Counted from the first letter of the stretch, positions 9,363-17,854 are shown. The stretch: DNA of 64,000 nt from Pedobacter zeaxanthinifaciens (GCF_003313335.1 NZ_QMHP01000001.1:310001-374000); one strand, 5' to 3'. Numbers and translations are program-made. The notes: generated by a model from the letters alone, not told the origin.

Positions 9363-10994
9363 CTATTTCTCTATTTCCTTTAAGCTGTTCATTTTTTTAT
9401 AAGCTAAGAAACCTTTAATATCTTCAAAGTGTTCGCGAACTCGTTTATTTCCAAATTCAAATACTTTTTCAGCCAAGCCATCTAAGAAATCTCTATCGTG
9501 AGAAACCAAAATGAGTGTGCCATCAAAATCACGTAGGGCATCTTTAATGATATCCTTTGTTTTCATATCTAAGTGGTTGGTAGGCTCATCTAGTATCAAT
9601 ACATTTACCGGTTCCAACAAAAGTTTGATCATCGCTAAACGGGTTTTTTCCCCTCCAGATAATACTTTTACTTTTTTGGTGGTATCATCGCCGCTAAACA
9701 TAAATGCACCCAACAAGTCTTTGATTTTCACTCTTACATCGCCTACGGCTATTTGATCAATAGTTTCGAAAACGGTGAGTTCGCCGTCCAATAAGGCAGC
9801 TTGGTTTTGCGCAAAGTAGCCGATTTTTACGTTGTGGCCAACTTTTAATTCTCCCTGATAGTCAATCTCGCCCATAATTGCTTTGATCATGGTTGATTTA
9901 CCTTCACCGTTTTTACCTACAAAGGCAACTTTCTGTCCACGCTCAATTACCATAGCGGCATTTTCGAACACCACATGGTCGCCGTAAGCTTTCGTCAATC
10001 CCTCTACAATTACTGGGTAATTTCCACTGCGTGGCGAAGGAGGGAACTTCAAGCGTAGGGCAGAGGTATCCACTTCGTCAACTTGTATCACCTCCAATTT
10101 TTCCAACATTTTTACCCTCGATTGCACTTGAAGCGTTTTAGAGTAAGTGCCTTTAAACCTGTCAATAAATTCTTGATTATCGGCAATAAAACGTTGTTGT
10201 TCCTCGTATGCTTTCAATTGGTGTTCCCTGCGTTCCTGACGTAACTGCAAGTAGTGGCTATACTTCGCTTTGTAATCGTAAATACGGCCCATAGTAACCT
10301 CAATGGTACGGTTGGTAATGTTGTCTACAAAAGCACGGTCGTGGGAAATTACAATTACAGCCTTAGCAGAATTGATCAAAAAATCTTCCAGCCATTGGAT
10401 ACTTTCAATATCCATGTGGTTGGTAGGCTCATCCAGTAAAATCAAATCTGGCTTTTTCAACAGGATTTTTGCCAGTTCGATACGCATCCGCCATCCACCT
10501 GAAAACTCTGAAGTTTGACGTGTAAAATCAGAACGTAAAAATCCTAAGCCTTTCAGTACCTTTTCTACTTCAGCATCATAGTTCACCTCTTCCATGGAGT
10601 AAAACTTTTCGCTCAGTTCAGATACTCTTTCAATCAACTTCATGTAATCGTCCGAATCGTAATCTGTACGAACATTGAGCTGCTCGTTCAAACTTTCTAA
10701 TTCGTCACGCATTTGGTATACTTCGTTAAATGCTTTAGAAGTTTCTTCAAAAACCGTTACTTTATCTTCAGTAAGCAAATGCTGTGGCAGGTAGGCAATT
10801 ACGGCATCTTTAGGACCTGAAACGTGGCCAGAAGTTGCTTTGCCAACGCCAGCTATAATTTTTAACAGTGTGGATTTGCCAGCACCATTTTTGCCCATCA
10901 AAGCAATTTTATCATTTTCGTTAATAGAGAAAGAAACATCGCTGAAAAGCGTTGTTCCACCAAAAGATACGGAGATGTTATTTACGTCGATCAA
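9363..10994 (-). CDS. ABC-F family ATPase (Ettb/YfmR/Uup-like, ribosome-associated)
   Basis: The 543-aa protein has two ATP-binding cassettes and no membrane segment. First domain: Walker A GKNGAGKS 34-41, signature SGG 165-167, DEPTNH 188-193. A charged interdomain linker spans ~240-320 (the P-site tRNA interaction motif). Second domain: Walker A 360-367, SGGE 446-449, DEPTNH 469-474. ABC-F proteins act on the ribosome at the tRNA exit/P site to resolve stalling; some give antibiotic protection, but this length and linker look like a housekeeping member. The start codon is TTG (MIDVNN); no in-frame ATG precedes it and a -7 box sits 24 nt upstream, which supports the choice. Confidence 0.93.
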   Translation of the reverse strand: MIDVNNISVSFGGTTLFSDVSFSINENDKIALMGKNGAGKSTLLKIIAGVGKATSGHVSGPKDAVIAYLPQHLLTEDKVTVFEETSKAFNEVYQMRDELESLNEQLNVRTDYDSDDYMKLIERVSELSEKFYSMEEVNYDAEVEKVLKGLGFLRSDFTRQTSEFSGGWRMRIELAKILLKKPDLILLDEPTNHMDIESIQWLEDFLINSAKAVIVISHDRAFVDNITNRTIEVTMGRIYDYKAKYSHYLQLRQERREHQLKAYEEQQRFIADNQEFIDRFKGTYSKTLQVQSRVKMLEKLEVIQVDEVDTSALRLKFPPSPRSGNYPVIVEGLTKAYGDHVVFENAAMVIERGQKVAFVGKNGEGKSTMIKAIMGEIDYQGELKVGHNVKIGYFAQNQAALLDGELTVFETIDQIAVGDVRVKIKDLLGAFMFSGDDTTKKVKVLSGGEKTRLAMIKLLLEPVNVLILDEPTNHLDMKTKDIIKDALRDFDGTLILVSHDRDFLDGLAEKVFEFGNKRVREHFEDIKGFLAYKKMNSLKEIEK

Positions 10995-11017
10995 TGTCTG
11001 ATTTTTAAAATGAGCCG

Positions 11018-11025
11018 CAAAGATA
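11018..11025 (-). promoter_or_regulatory. -7 box (TATCTTTG, minus strand) for the ABC-F gene
   Basis: CAAAGATA on the plus strand reads TATCTTTG on the minus strand, an exact TAnnTTTG match. It lies 24 nt upstream of the TTG start and supports starting there. Confidence 0.55.
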
Positions 11026-11166
11026 GTAGAATTGTGATGAAGATGGAAGGATTTGGCGCTATCTGTCGCCGCACTTTACAGGTTAAATAGAATGAAGACG
11101 GCACGACATGTCTTTCATTCTCACGAGCAGCTTTCAACTCGTAACGCACAAACCCAAGAAAAAATG

Positions 11167-11174
11167 TAAATTTG
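11167..11174 (+). promoter_or_regulatory. -7 box TAAATTTG for the amidase gene
   Basis: An exact TAnnTTTG match lies 20 nt upstream of the ATG at 11195. An in-frame ATG further upstream (11108) would lie before this promoter, so the box decides the start in favour of 11195. Confidence 0.55.
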
Positions 11175-11194
11175 AAATACTTAAAAACCTTTAT

Positions 11195-11836
11195 ATGCTG
11201 TTCCTACAAAAATTAATCCCCGCATTTGCCCGAATTTTTATGATTGCATTGCTACTGAGCTCATTTATGGCGAATGCTCAAACTAAGAAGATTGTTGCTG
11301 TTTCAAAGAGAGATACTGTAAAGATTATTCCGAAAAGCGAATGGAACGGTGTGGAGGGACGGCCCTACAAACAACATGTTCCCGTTCAAATTACGGTACA
11401 CCATGAAGGCGGAAAATTGTTGACGATTAATGATGACGCCAAACAACGACTAAAAAATATTCAGACTTGGGGCATGGGACCAGATAGAAAATGGGCTGAT
11501 GTGCCTTATCATTTACTCATAGCTCCAGATGGAAGTGTTTTGCAGGGCAGAAATCCATTAACTGTGGGAGAAACCAACACCGAGTATGATCCAACTGGAC
11601 ATTTGCTGATTTGCTTTCTTGGAAATTATAATCAGCAAAAATTAGATGAAAATTTACTCAAAGTATTGGTAAACTTATTGGCCGATCAATGTATTAAATA
11701 CAATATCTCTCCTAAAGAAATTTCTACGCATCGGGATCATAGTACGCAAACTACTTGTCCAGGTGATGATATTTATTCCTACTTTCAAAATGGCTATATC
11801 GTAAAGGAAGTAAGCAAGTTGGTAAAGGAAAAGTAA
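11195..11836 (+). CDS. N-acetylmuramoyl-L-alanine amidase (Amidase_2/PGRP type), exported
   Basis: A 213-aa peptidoglycan amidase that would cleave the lactoyl-alanine amide bond in the periplasm. The N-terminus MLFLQKL...LLLSSFMANAQ is a signal peptide. The catalytic domain carries TVHHEG (zinc His), WADVPYHLLI (Tyr/His of the PGRP fold), DPTGHLLICFLGNY, and STHRDHSTQTTCPGD, in which the His and the Cys complete the zinc site. The frame is open to 11108, but the -7 box and the signal peptide both favour 11195. The gene appears monocistronic. A role in cell-wall turnover or lysis of neighbours is possible; immunity genes are not visible. Confidence 0.87.
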   Translation: MLFLQKLIPAFARIFMIALLLSSFMANAQTKKIVAVSKRDTVKIIPKSEWNGVEGRPYKQHVPVQITVHHEGGKLLTINDDAKQRLKNIQTWGMGPDRKWADVPYHLLIAPDGSVLQGRNPLTVGETNTEYDPTGHLLICFLGNYNQQKLDENLLKVLVNLLADQCIKYNISPKEISTHRDHSTQTTCPGDDIYSYFQNGYIVKEVSKLVKEK

Positions 11837-11920
11837 ATTGCTAGTTGATATCAATTTCGCTACGCTTATCTTTTTTTATGGAAACTTTAGCGCTATTACA
11901 TCTCCTTATAAAATGAGTTG

Positions 11921-12706
11921 ATGAATAACAAAATTACTTTAGATATACCGCAGCCTTGTAGCCAAGCATGGCATGAAATGAAGCCAACTGCAATAGGTGG
12001 TTTTTGCCAACAATGCAATAAAGATGTAATAGACTTCACCAAAATGACTACCGCTGAATTGCAGCGCTATTTCGCTCAAAATCGAGGGGAAGTATGTGGC
12101 AGGATTGATGCGGGTCAAATGGCGCAATTGAACCAGCTGCCAACCGTTGACATTGCTGCCCAAAGTAGGTTTCAATATAAATGGCTTTTAGCTTCAGCTT
12201 TTACACTTTTTGTACATAGCAGTGCGAATTCTCAGCAGCCTGTGTTGAAGGAACAATCGCCAACTCATTTGGTAGAGCCCGGTCACTTAGAAAAAAAGAA
12301 GTTTACGTATCCGGGCGTATATGAAGTGAAAGGCATTGTGAAGGCAGCAGAGGATCAATCGCCAATACAGCAGGCAAGTGTTAAGGTAGTGTCTACAAAT
12401 CAAGGCATGGTTACCGATAGCTTGGGTAGGTTTAAGTTAATGATAAAGGGAGAGCTCAACCAAAAACTGAAGTTACAGATTAGCTATTTGGGTTATGCAA
12501 CGCAAGACGTAGAGGTTGCGCTAGGCCATAATAAGGAGTTAGTTGTAGAATTGTTTCCAGATAACTTGCTGATGGGTGAGTTTGTAGTTGTCGGATATCA
12601 GTCGAAAAAGTCATCTGTTTTGGTGGGTAGTATAAGGTACGTAATTAAAAAAAGACCGTCTTTTTTCAGACGGGTAATCAATTATGTAGGTGGTCTTTTT
12701 CACTAA
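11921..12706 (+). CDS. Cys-rich N-module + membrane anchor + carboxypeptidase-regulatory-like domain protein
   Basis: The 261-aa protein has a recurring Bacteroidota layout. The N-terminal module runs from IPQPCSQAWHEMKP through GGFCQQCNKDVIDFT to GEVCGRID, with four Cys that probably bind metal or form disulfides. A hydrophobic segment (~87-103, WLLASAFTLFV) follows. The C-terminal domain (~130-215: VKGIVKAAEDQSPIQQASVKV...ISYLGYATQDVEV) matches CarboxypepD_reg-like folds, as in TonB-receptor plug-associated domains. The module order suggests a cytoplasmic Cys module and a periplasmic beta-sandwich. The chosen ATG (11921) follows a TTG at 11918. Its stop codon overlaps the stop of the convergent NUDIX gene. 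Confidence 0.72.
   Translation: MNNKITLDIPQPCSQAWHEMKPTAIGGFCQQCNKDVIDFTKMTTAELQRYFAQNRGEVCGRIDAGQMAQLNQLPTVDIAAQSRFQYKWLLASAFTLFVHSSANSQQPVLKEQSPTHLVEPGHLEKKKFTYPGVYEVKGIVKAAEDQSPIQQASVKVVSTNQGMVTDSLGRFKLMIKGELNQKLKLQISYLGYATQDVEVALGHNKELVVELFPDNLLMGEFVVVGYQSKKSSVLVGSIRYVIKKRPSFFRRVINYVGGLFH
12649..12700 (+). terminator. Possible terminator embedded in the 3' end of the coding region
   Basis: AAAAAGACC (12649-12657) pairs with GGTCTTTTT (12692-12700), enclosing a smaller CCGTCT/AGACGG hairpin. The T-rich right arm ends four bases before the stop codon at 12704. A coding-region terminator would fit the lack of space before the convergent gene, but the structure is only moderately convincing. 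Confidence 0.35.
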
Positions 12707-13164
12707 GCTTTTTCAATCATTTTAGCCAATTGTTCCACTAATTTAGCTTGAGCCGAATTAATTTTAGTCATCGCTGTCGCTTCATCAAACCATTCACCAC
12801 GATCCACTTCTGGTACTTGCAGCATCTTTCCGCTTTTGGGTGGCCAAGGGATTTCTATGAGGTTGCTATTAATGTGGTTTGCATCAATATCACCTTCCAC
12901 AGCCCAAGCATAAATTACCTTACCTGATTTTAATTTCACTGGCTCTAGCGGGATGAAATAACCATCAATCTTTTGTCCGGTTTCTTCTTCAAATTCACGC
13001 TTGGCAGCATCTAATGGATTTTCTCCCATTTCAAATTCTCCTTTTGGGATCGACCAAGCGCCTTCGTCTTTGTTTTTCCAAAATGGACCGCCAGGGTGAA
13101 CCAAAAAAACCTGCAGTTGCGTTCCAATAGTTCGGTAAAGTAAAATTCCAGCGCTAGTTTTCAT
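12703..13164 (-). CDS. NUDIX hydrolase
   Basis: A 153-aa NUDIX protein of the family that hydrolyses nucleoside diphosphates linked to another moiety. The NUDIX box is visible at 42-64 (GEFEMGENPLDAAKREFEEE then TGQ), with the catalytic REFEEETG core at 56-63 binding Mg2+. The substrate is not deducible; the lead-in YRTIGTQLQVFLVHPGGPFW resembles the DR0079/Ap4A-like subgroup. The gene follows exodeoxyribonuclease III by 4 nt, so the two form an operon compatible with nucleotide-pool or DNA-damage housekeeping. Its stop overlaps the convergent gene's stop by two bases. Confidence 0.9.
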   Translation of the reverse strand: MKTSAGILLYRTIGTQLQVFLVHPGGPFWKNKDEGAWSIPKGEFEMGENPLDAAKREFEEETGQKIDGYFIPLEPVKLKSGKVIYAWAVEGDIDANHINSNLIEIPWPPKSGKMLQVPEVDRGEWFDEATAMTKINSAQAKLVEQLAKMIEKA

Positions 13165-13168
13165 CTAA

Positions 13169-13942
13169 TCATTTGCTAAGTTCAATCCAAACGGGAGCGT
13201 GGTCACTCGTTTTCTCCCAGCCACGTACATGTTTGTCTACGCTAGCAGCTTTAAGTCTATCTTTCACTGGCGGACTAAGCAAAAAGTGGTCAATGCGTAG
13301 CCCAGCATCTCTGCCATAAGCATTCCTAAAGTAGTCCCAAAATGTATAAATTTTCTGTTCAGGATAAAGTATTCTTATGGCATCTGTCCAACCTTGCGAA
13401 ATCAGTTGCTGGAAAGCTGCTCTGGTTTCTGGCCTAAATAAGGCATCATCAACCCAACGTTCTGGTTTGTAAACGTCCAGTTCGGTAGGCATCACATTAA
13501 AATCGCCTATCAATAAAGCTGGAACTTTTTTATCAATAAGCATTTTTGCGTGTTGCTGTAACCGTTCAAACCACCTCAATTTATAATCGAATTTTGGCCC
13601 AGGTGCAGGATTTCCGTTAGGCAAATACAAGCAGCAAATTAACAGGTCGTGAACAAATACTTCAAGATACCTGCTTTGTAGATCCTCATCGTCACCTGCA
13701 AGTCCTCGTTGTATTTCTTTCATTGCTGGATCTTTCGACAAAATTGCTACACCATTCCAACTTTTTTGCCCATGCCAAATCGCATAATATCCAGCCTCTT
13801 CAATGGCTTGTAGAGGGAATTTTTCTTGTGGTGCTTTGAGCTCTTGCAGACAAACGACATCAGGTTGTGTTTCATTTAACCAGCGTAAAAGTACCGGTAG
13901 TCGTCCATTTATTCCGTTTACATTGTAAGTTGCTATTTTCAT
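13169..13942 (-). CDS. xth: Exodeoxyribonuclease III (AP endonuclease family)
   Basis: The 257-aa protein belongs to the exonuclease III/APE1 endonuclease-exonuclease-phosphatase fold. N7 (YNVNGI), E34 (CLQELK), the GDFNVMP aspartate/asparagine pair and the C-terminal SDHAPVWIEL His are all present. It would cut at abasic sites and remove 3' blocking groups in base-excision repair. Length and start agree with the family (MKIATYNVNGIN). It is the first gene of a two-gene operon with the NUDIX hydrolase. Confidence 0.93.
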   Translation of the reverse strand: MKIATYNVNGINGRLPVLLRWLNETQPDVVCLQELKAPQEKFPLQAIEEAGYYAIWHGQKSWNGVAILSKDPAMKEIQRGLAGDDEDLQSRYLEVFVHDLLICCLYLPNGNPAPGPKFDYKLRWFERLQQHAKMLIDKKVPALLIGDFNVMPTELDVYKPERWVDDALFRPETRAAFQQLISQGWTDAIRILYPEQKIYTFWDYFRNAYGRDAGLRIDHFLLSPPVKDRLKAASVDKHVRGWEKTSDHAPVWIELSK

Positions 13943-14408
13943 ACCTTAGTTTTGAACAGGTGAAAGATAAGTATTGTTTGTTATGGAGTTATTATCACTG
14001 CATCATCATCACTAATCTTACTCGTCAAATTTTAGATGTGCTTAATCCCGAAACTTTTTCTACCTTAGTGCTCTATTCTAATCGTACACCCTTAAGTGTC
14101 GTCATAAACTGGTTCGGACGTCTTTAAGCAATATCATTGCAACCTGAATCAGCAAAAATAATGAATATCATTTATCAATTGTTATCGGAACGCCTGGCGT
14201 TTGCCGAATTTAATTATTTGTATCATATCAATATCGGAGAGGGATTTTTGAGCCTGCATCAATGCATTTGCTTTGCGGACCTATCGGTACTGAACGAGCA
14301 CTGTAGAAATAGCCTGGATACAGAAAGTCTGAATTAAAAAAAATAAAATTGACGTATTTCACTTATCAAGCAATCATTTAGCCCCTTTATGTTGTTATTA
14401 AAATTATC
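13943..14408. other. 466-nt intergenic region, no supported gene
   Basis: The stretch lies between divergent xth and the LOV kinase. One plus-strand frame (ATG 14161 to stop 14337, 58 codons) is open, but its codons lack the G-first bias of neighbouring genes, and I recognise no domain. I find no clear -7 box near the kinase start, no hairpin with a T run and no repeat. Confidence 0.5.
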
Positions 14409-15926
14409 ATGGAAAACAGAGAAACTATAATTGCAGGGCTTTTGGAAGTCAATTCGGATATTTTCCTTCAGGCAATGGAAGGCTCAGGTAACGGTATTGT
14501 GATTACTGACAATCGTTTGCCTGATAATCCTATTATTTATTGTAATGAGGCTTTCGAACAGCTTACAGGCTATAGTTTTCAAGAAATTATAGGTAGGAAT
14601 TGCCGTTTTTTACAAGGAGAAGTCACTCAAAGCACTGCTCGAACAGCAATTGCAGAAGCTATTGTTAAAGGGGAAAAAGTAAGCGTTGACATTAAGAATT
14701 TCAAGAAAAATGGGGAGATGTTTTGGAATCATCTTATTATCGCCCCTTTGAGAGATTTAAACGATAATATCATTCATTTTATTGGTATACAAGAGGATAT
14801 AACCGAAATGATTACCGCTAAGATGGCGCTGGAAGCAGATATTGCTCACCGTAATTTACAGTTACAAGCCAGTGAGTTCTATCTAGATAGCATTTTTGAA
14901 ACCATTAGAGAGCCAATGTTGGTGCTTGACGGTCAACTCCGAATTGTATCAGCAAATACACAATTTTGCAAAACATTTGAATTGAGTAATGAGGAAATTT
15001 CAGGTCATCCGCTGACTGAAATTAGTGGCGGCGCTTGGGATATTCCAGCTTTGTTGGAATTATTGAGAAATGTGTTGCCTACTAAAAATCCTTTTGAAGG
15101 TTTTGAAATGCAGCATGACTTTAAAAACTTAGGCCGTAAAATTTTGCTATTGAATGCAAGGCAGGTACACCATCATGGCATTAGTCAGGACAGGATTTTG
15201 TTAGCGATGGAGGACGTTACTTTACTTCGGATTAACCAGCAGCGAAAAGCAGACTTTATTAGTTTGGCAAGCCATGAAATTAATACACCACTAACCAGTA
15301 TGAAGGGTTATCTGCAGCTGCTGCGCAGAGAAGTGGCAAAAAGGGGCGACGAAGGATTGAAGGGCTCTTTGGAAGCCGCCTTACGATCTGCTGGAAGGCT
15401 TGAACAAACGACGAGTACGTTATTAGAAATCGCAAAGTTTCAATCGGGTAGCGTTAGCAAAAATTTACAGTCCTTAAATGTGGATCACTTTGTGAAGCAA
15501 ATAATAGATAAACTACAGCCTAGCTATCAAAATCATCAGCTGGTGCTGTCTGCAAACTCAAATACCGAACTCAACATATTACCAAAGCATTTGGAGCAAC
15601 TGATGTTTAACCTCATTGATAACGCGGTGAAATTTTCGCCTGATGCCAACAAAGTAGTTATCGAGGTGAATAAGGTAGCGGATAACGTTGAGATTAGGGT
15701 GATAGATAGTGGGATAGGGGTTTCAACTGAAGATAAAGCTTTAATTTTTCAGCAATTTTACAGAGGTTCGAACGTAGATGCGAGGTTTCAAGGTTTAGGT
15801 ATAGGTTTATACTTGTGTAAGGAAATTGTTGACCAGTTAAAGGGAAGTATCGATGTTCGGCCTAATGAAACCCAAGGGACTTCGTTTGTAGTGACTTTGC
15901 CAATTTCCGAAAGTTCAGATATTTAA
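14409..15926 (+). CDS. LOV-PAS sensor histidine kinase (predicted blue-light receptor)
   Basis: The 505-aa soluble kinase begins with a LOV-type PAS domain (~24-135). GRNCRFLQG places the photo-reactive Cys at 65, and the FMN-contacting Asn, Arg and Gln positions of NCRFLQ, FWNHL and GIQ are kept. In this family blue light forms a cysteinyl-FMN adduct. A second PAS (~150-260) without the NCRFLQ motif follows, then HisKA with H289 (SHEINTPLTSMKG; Asn replaces the usual Arg of HELRTPL), the N-box near 405 (LIDNAVKFS), G-boxes (DSGIGVS from 433, GLGIGLYL). There is no membrane segment and no adjacent response regulator, so it is an orphan kinase whose partner lies elsewhere. A short weak hairpin follows the stop. 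Confidence 0.93.
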   Translation: MENRETIIAGLLEVNSDIFLQAMEGSGNGIVITDNRLPDNPIIYCNEAFEQLTGYSFQEIIGRNCRFLQGEVTQSTARTAIAEAIVKGEKVSVDIKNFKKNGEMFWNHLIIAPLRDLNDNIIHFIGIQEDITEMITAKMALEADIAHRNLQLQASEFYLDSIFETIREPMLVLDGQLRIVSANTQFCKTFELSNEEISGHPLTEISGGAWDIPALLELLRNVLPTKNPFEGFEMQHDFKNLGRKILLLNARQVHHHGISQDRILLAMEDVTLLRINQQRKADFISLASHEINTPLTSMKGYLQLLRREVAKRGDEGLKGSLEAALRSAGRLEQTTSTLLEIAKFQSGSVSKNLQSLNVDHFVKQIIDKLQPSYQNHQLVLSANSNTELNILPKHLEQLMFNLIDNAVKFSPDANKVVIEVNKVADNVEIRVIDSGIGVSTEDKALIFQQFYRGSNVDARFQGLGIGLYLCKEIVDQLKGSIDVRPNETQGTSFVVTLPISESSDI

Positions 15927-15939
15927 TTAACCGCTTAAT

Positions 15940-15960
15940 TACCAACTAATTGGTATTTTT
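15940..15960 (+). terminator. Weak terminator-like hairpin after the LOV kinase
   Basis: TACCAA (15940-15945) pairs with TTGGTA (15950-15955) around a 4-nt loop, followed by TTTTT. It is short, with only two G-C pairs, so termination may be partial. Confidence 0.35.
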
Positions 15961-16007
15961 CTTGATTGTCTGGTTCCTTAGCTTTGATATAGCTAAATAT
16001 TAAGGTT

Positions 16008-16385
16008 ATGAAAAATCAAGATTTAACTGAAGAAGTAATTGTCATTGCAGCAAATGATGCAATTGACGATTTTGCTATTTTCCGCGAACCCACTAACGGC
16101 ACTGGTAAAGGCGAAGATTTACGCATTGAAGAAACTGTTTATCGAACGTGGTCGGGAGTTTCAGGTTGTGGTGCTGAAAGTGAAAAGACACGTCAGGTAA
16201 AGGCAGCCTATGAAGGTTGGGTTTCAAACAAGTTATTTGAATACAGGCACCTAAGGTATAAAACTTACGGCCATGGCGAAGGTCAAATAAGAACTAGCTC
16301 AAGCCAAGAACCTTGGCCAAGTAATCGTAGAAGTTGCCGTGGCTCACTGCAGTTACCGTGCTATATCATTTTTGAACAGCCTTAA
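16008..16385 (+). CDS. Hypothetical protein, possibly frameshifted near its 3' third
   Basis: I do not recognise this 125-aa product. Residues 1-93 have normal coding character: many G-first codons and an acidic stretch (DLTEEVIVIAANDAIDDFAI) followed by TVYRTWSGVSGCG and AYEGWVSNKLFEYRHLRYKT. From about codon 94 (nt ~16287) the frame becomes Ser/Arg/Pro-rich and loses G-first codons, while the +1 frame reads ELAQAKNLGQVIVEVAVAH and continues to a TAA at 16401. That switch suggests a one-base indel or sequencing error. Against this, the frame-0 stop sits neatly 3 nt before a strong terminator, whereas the +1 stop falls inside its loop. Confidence 0.5.
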   Translation: MKNQDLTEEVIVIAANDAIDDFAIFREPTNGTGKGEDLRIEETVYRTWSGVSGCGAESEKTRQVKAAYEGWVSNKLFEYRHLRYKTYGHGEGQIRTSSSQEPWPSNRRSCRGSLQLPCYIIFEQP

Positions 16386-16388
16386 AAG

Positions 16389-16423
16389 CAAAACACCCCG
16401 ATAAATTTCGGGGTGTTTTGTTT
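16389..16423 (+). terminator. Strong rho-independent terminator
   Basis: A perfect 13-bp stem pairs CAAAACACCCCGA (16389-16401) with TCGGGGTGTTTTG (16408-16420), 6-nt loop, followed by TTT. It begins three bases after the stop of the small hypothetical gene. The symmetric A/T tracts mean it could also work in reverse. Confidence 0.88.
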
Positions 16424-16461
16424 AAAAGTCTAAATATCAAATTTTTATTTTAATTTGCTTG

Positions 16462-16659
16462 ATGGATCTTTTAGGCCAAATATTATGGTTCGCTATTTTT
16501 CTAACCCCTTTAATAACTATACCTATTGCTTGGCATTTGGTTAAAGGGAAAATCATCTACCGTATATTGCTAGCTATCGTCTTAACGATAATTGCGTCTT
16601 TTATCCTCTATATGCTGAGTTTAGCAATCCTCTTTAGAAATGGGCTGGGACCAACTTAA
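16462..16659 (+). CDS. Small two-helix membrane protein
   Basis: A 65-aa protein with two hydrophobic segments (~4-24 and ~34-57) separated by a short basic loop (HLVKGKIIYR). I recognise no family. A TTG lies directly before the ATG at 16462; I take the ATG. It lies between a strong terminator and the convergent mnmA gene, so it has its own short transcript if expressed. Confidence 0.5.
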   Translation: MDLLGQILWFAIFLTPLITIPIAWHLVKGKIIYRILLAIVLTIIASFILYMLSLAILFRNGLGPT

Positions 16660-16745
16660 CGCTTAATCCACTTTGGTTTAATATTTAAGCGATTTTAGGA
16701 TGAAAGAATTTTGCTATTTGCTAAATCCCCAATCACTAATTTATG

Positions 16746-17837
16746 TTAAACTAAAAAACCTCCGCCCAATAAATCGTTGCCTTCGTAAAACACTGCCGAT
16801 TGCCCTGGTGCTATTGCCGACACGGCGTGGTCGAAAACTACCCGCATATTATTGCCTTCCTGCACAATAGTGCTTAAAGTTCCAGCATCTTTGTAGCGTA
16901 TTTTTGTAACTACATTATCCAAAGGTTGGTTTACATCGGCATACTTAATCAGGTTAACGTTTCTCACCATCGCCTCTCCACGTTCCAACTCATCGGCCCT
17001 GCCTAAAACAACTGTATTGCTTTCTGGCAAAATTTGAGTCACAAACATCGGTTCGCCAAAAGCTACGCCAAGACCTTTGCGTTGACCGATAGTGTAGAAA
17101 GGATAGCCTTTATGCTGTCCAATGACCATGCCCTGGGTGTTCACAAAATTACCTCCAGCAACACGATCCTCTAAATCTTCCACTTTGTGTTTCAAAAATG
17201 CTCGGTAGTCGTTATCTGGCACAAAGCAAATTTCGTAGCTCTCACTTTTTTTAGCCAGCTCTTCTTGTCCCATATCCAAGGCCATTTGCCTAATTTCAGC
17301 TTTGGTAAAACTTCCTAATGGAAATTTGGTACGGGCTAAGTTTTCCTGAGAAACGCCCCAAAGTACGTATGATTGATCTTTGTTTTCGTCTTTGCCTTTC
17401 GAAATTACATAGCGCCCATTGTCCTGTAAACGGATGTTGGCATAATGTCCGGTGGCAATAAACTCACAATCTAATTTGTTGGCACGCTTGAGTAAAGCTT
17501 CCCATTTGATATGTGTGTTGCAAAGTACGCAAGGGTTAGGTGTACGACCAGCCAAATATTCATCTACAAAATTGTCAATTACGAAATCTCCAAATTCGTC
17601 GCGAATATCCAAGATATAGTGAGGAAAGCCATAATTTACCGCCAAAGTACGTGCATCATTGATGCTGTCTAAGCTGCAGCAGCCGGTTTCCTTGCTATTA
17701 CTGCCCGATGTGGCGTAATCCCAAGTTTTCATGGTTAAGCCAATTACCTCATAGCCTTGTTCATGCAGCATTACTGAAGCTACCGAACTATCAACCCCGC
17801 CACTCATGGCTACTAAAATTCTACCGTGTTTGCTCAT
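16746..17837 (-). CDS. mnmA: tRNA-specific 2-thiouridylase MnmA
   Basis: A 363-aa PP-loop ATPase that thiolates U34 of tRNA-Lys, -Glu and -Gln at C2, receiving sulfur through a relay. The pyrophosphate loop SGGVDSS occupies 12-18. The catalytic cysteines are C106 in TPNPCVLCN and C204 in SYEICFVPDND. ATGHYAN and the GQRKGLGV segment mark the tRNA-binding core and the C-terminal beta-barrel. Length agrees with the family. It stands alone with its own -7 box. Confidence 0.96.
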   Translation of the reverse strand: MSKHGRILVAMSGGVDSSVASVMLHEQGYEVIGLTMKTWDYATSGSNSKETGCCSLDSINDARTLAVNYGFPHYILDIRDEFGDFVIDNFVDEYLAGRTPNPCVLCNTHIKWEALLKRANKLDCEFIATGHYANIRLQDNGRYVISKGKDENKDQSYVLWGVSQENLARTKFPLGSFTKAEIRQMALDMGQEELAKKSESYEICFVPDNDYRAFLKHKVEDLEDRVAGGNFVNTQGMVIGQHKGYPFYTIGQRKGLGVAFGEPMFVTQILPESNTVVLGRADELERGEAMVRNVNLIKYADVNQPLDNVVTKIRYKDAGTLSTIVQEGNNMRVVFDHAVSAIAPGQSAVFYEGNDLLGGGFLV

Positions 17838-17854
17838 TATTGTAAATCAGATTG

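Noticed and set aside
11108-11194. Longer start for the PGRP-type amidase
   Set aside because: It lies upstream of the -7 box at 11167 and would hide the signal peptide.
14161-14337. 58-codon frame upstream of the LOV kinase
   Set aside because: Low G-first codon use, no hydropathy pattern or motif, and no promoter; probably chance.
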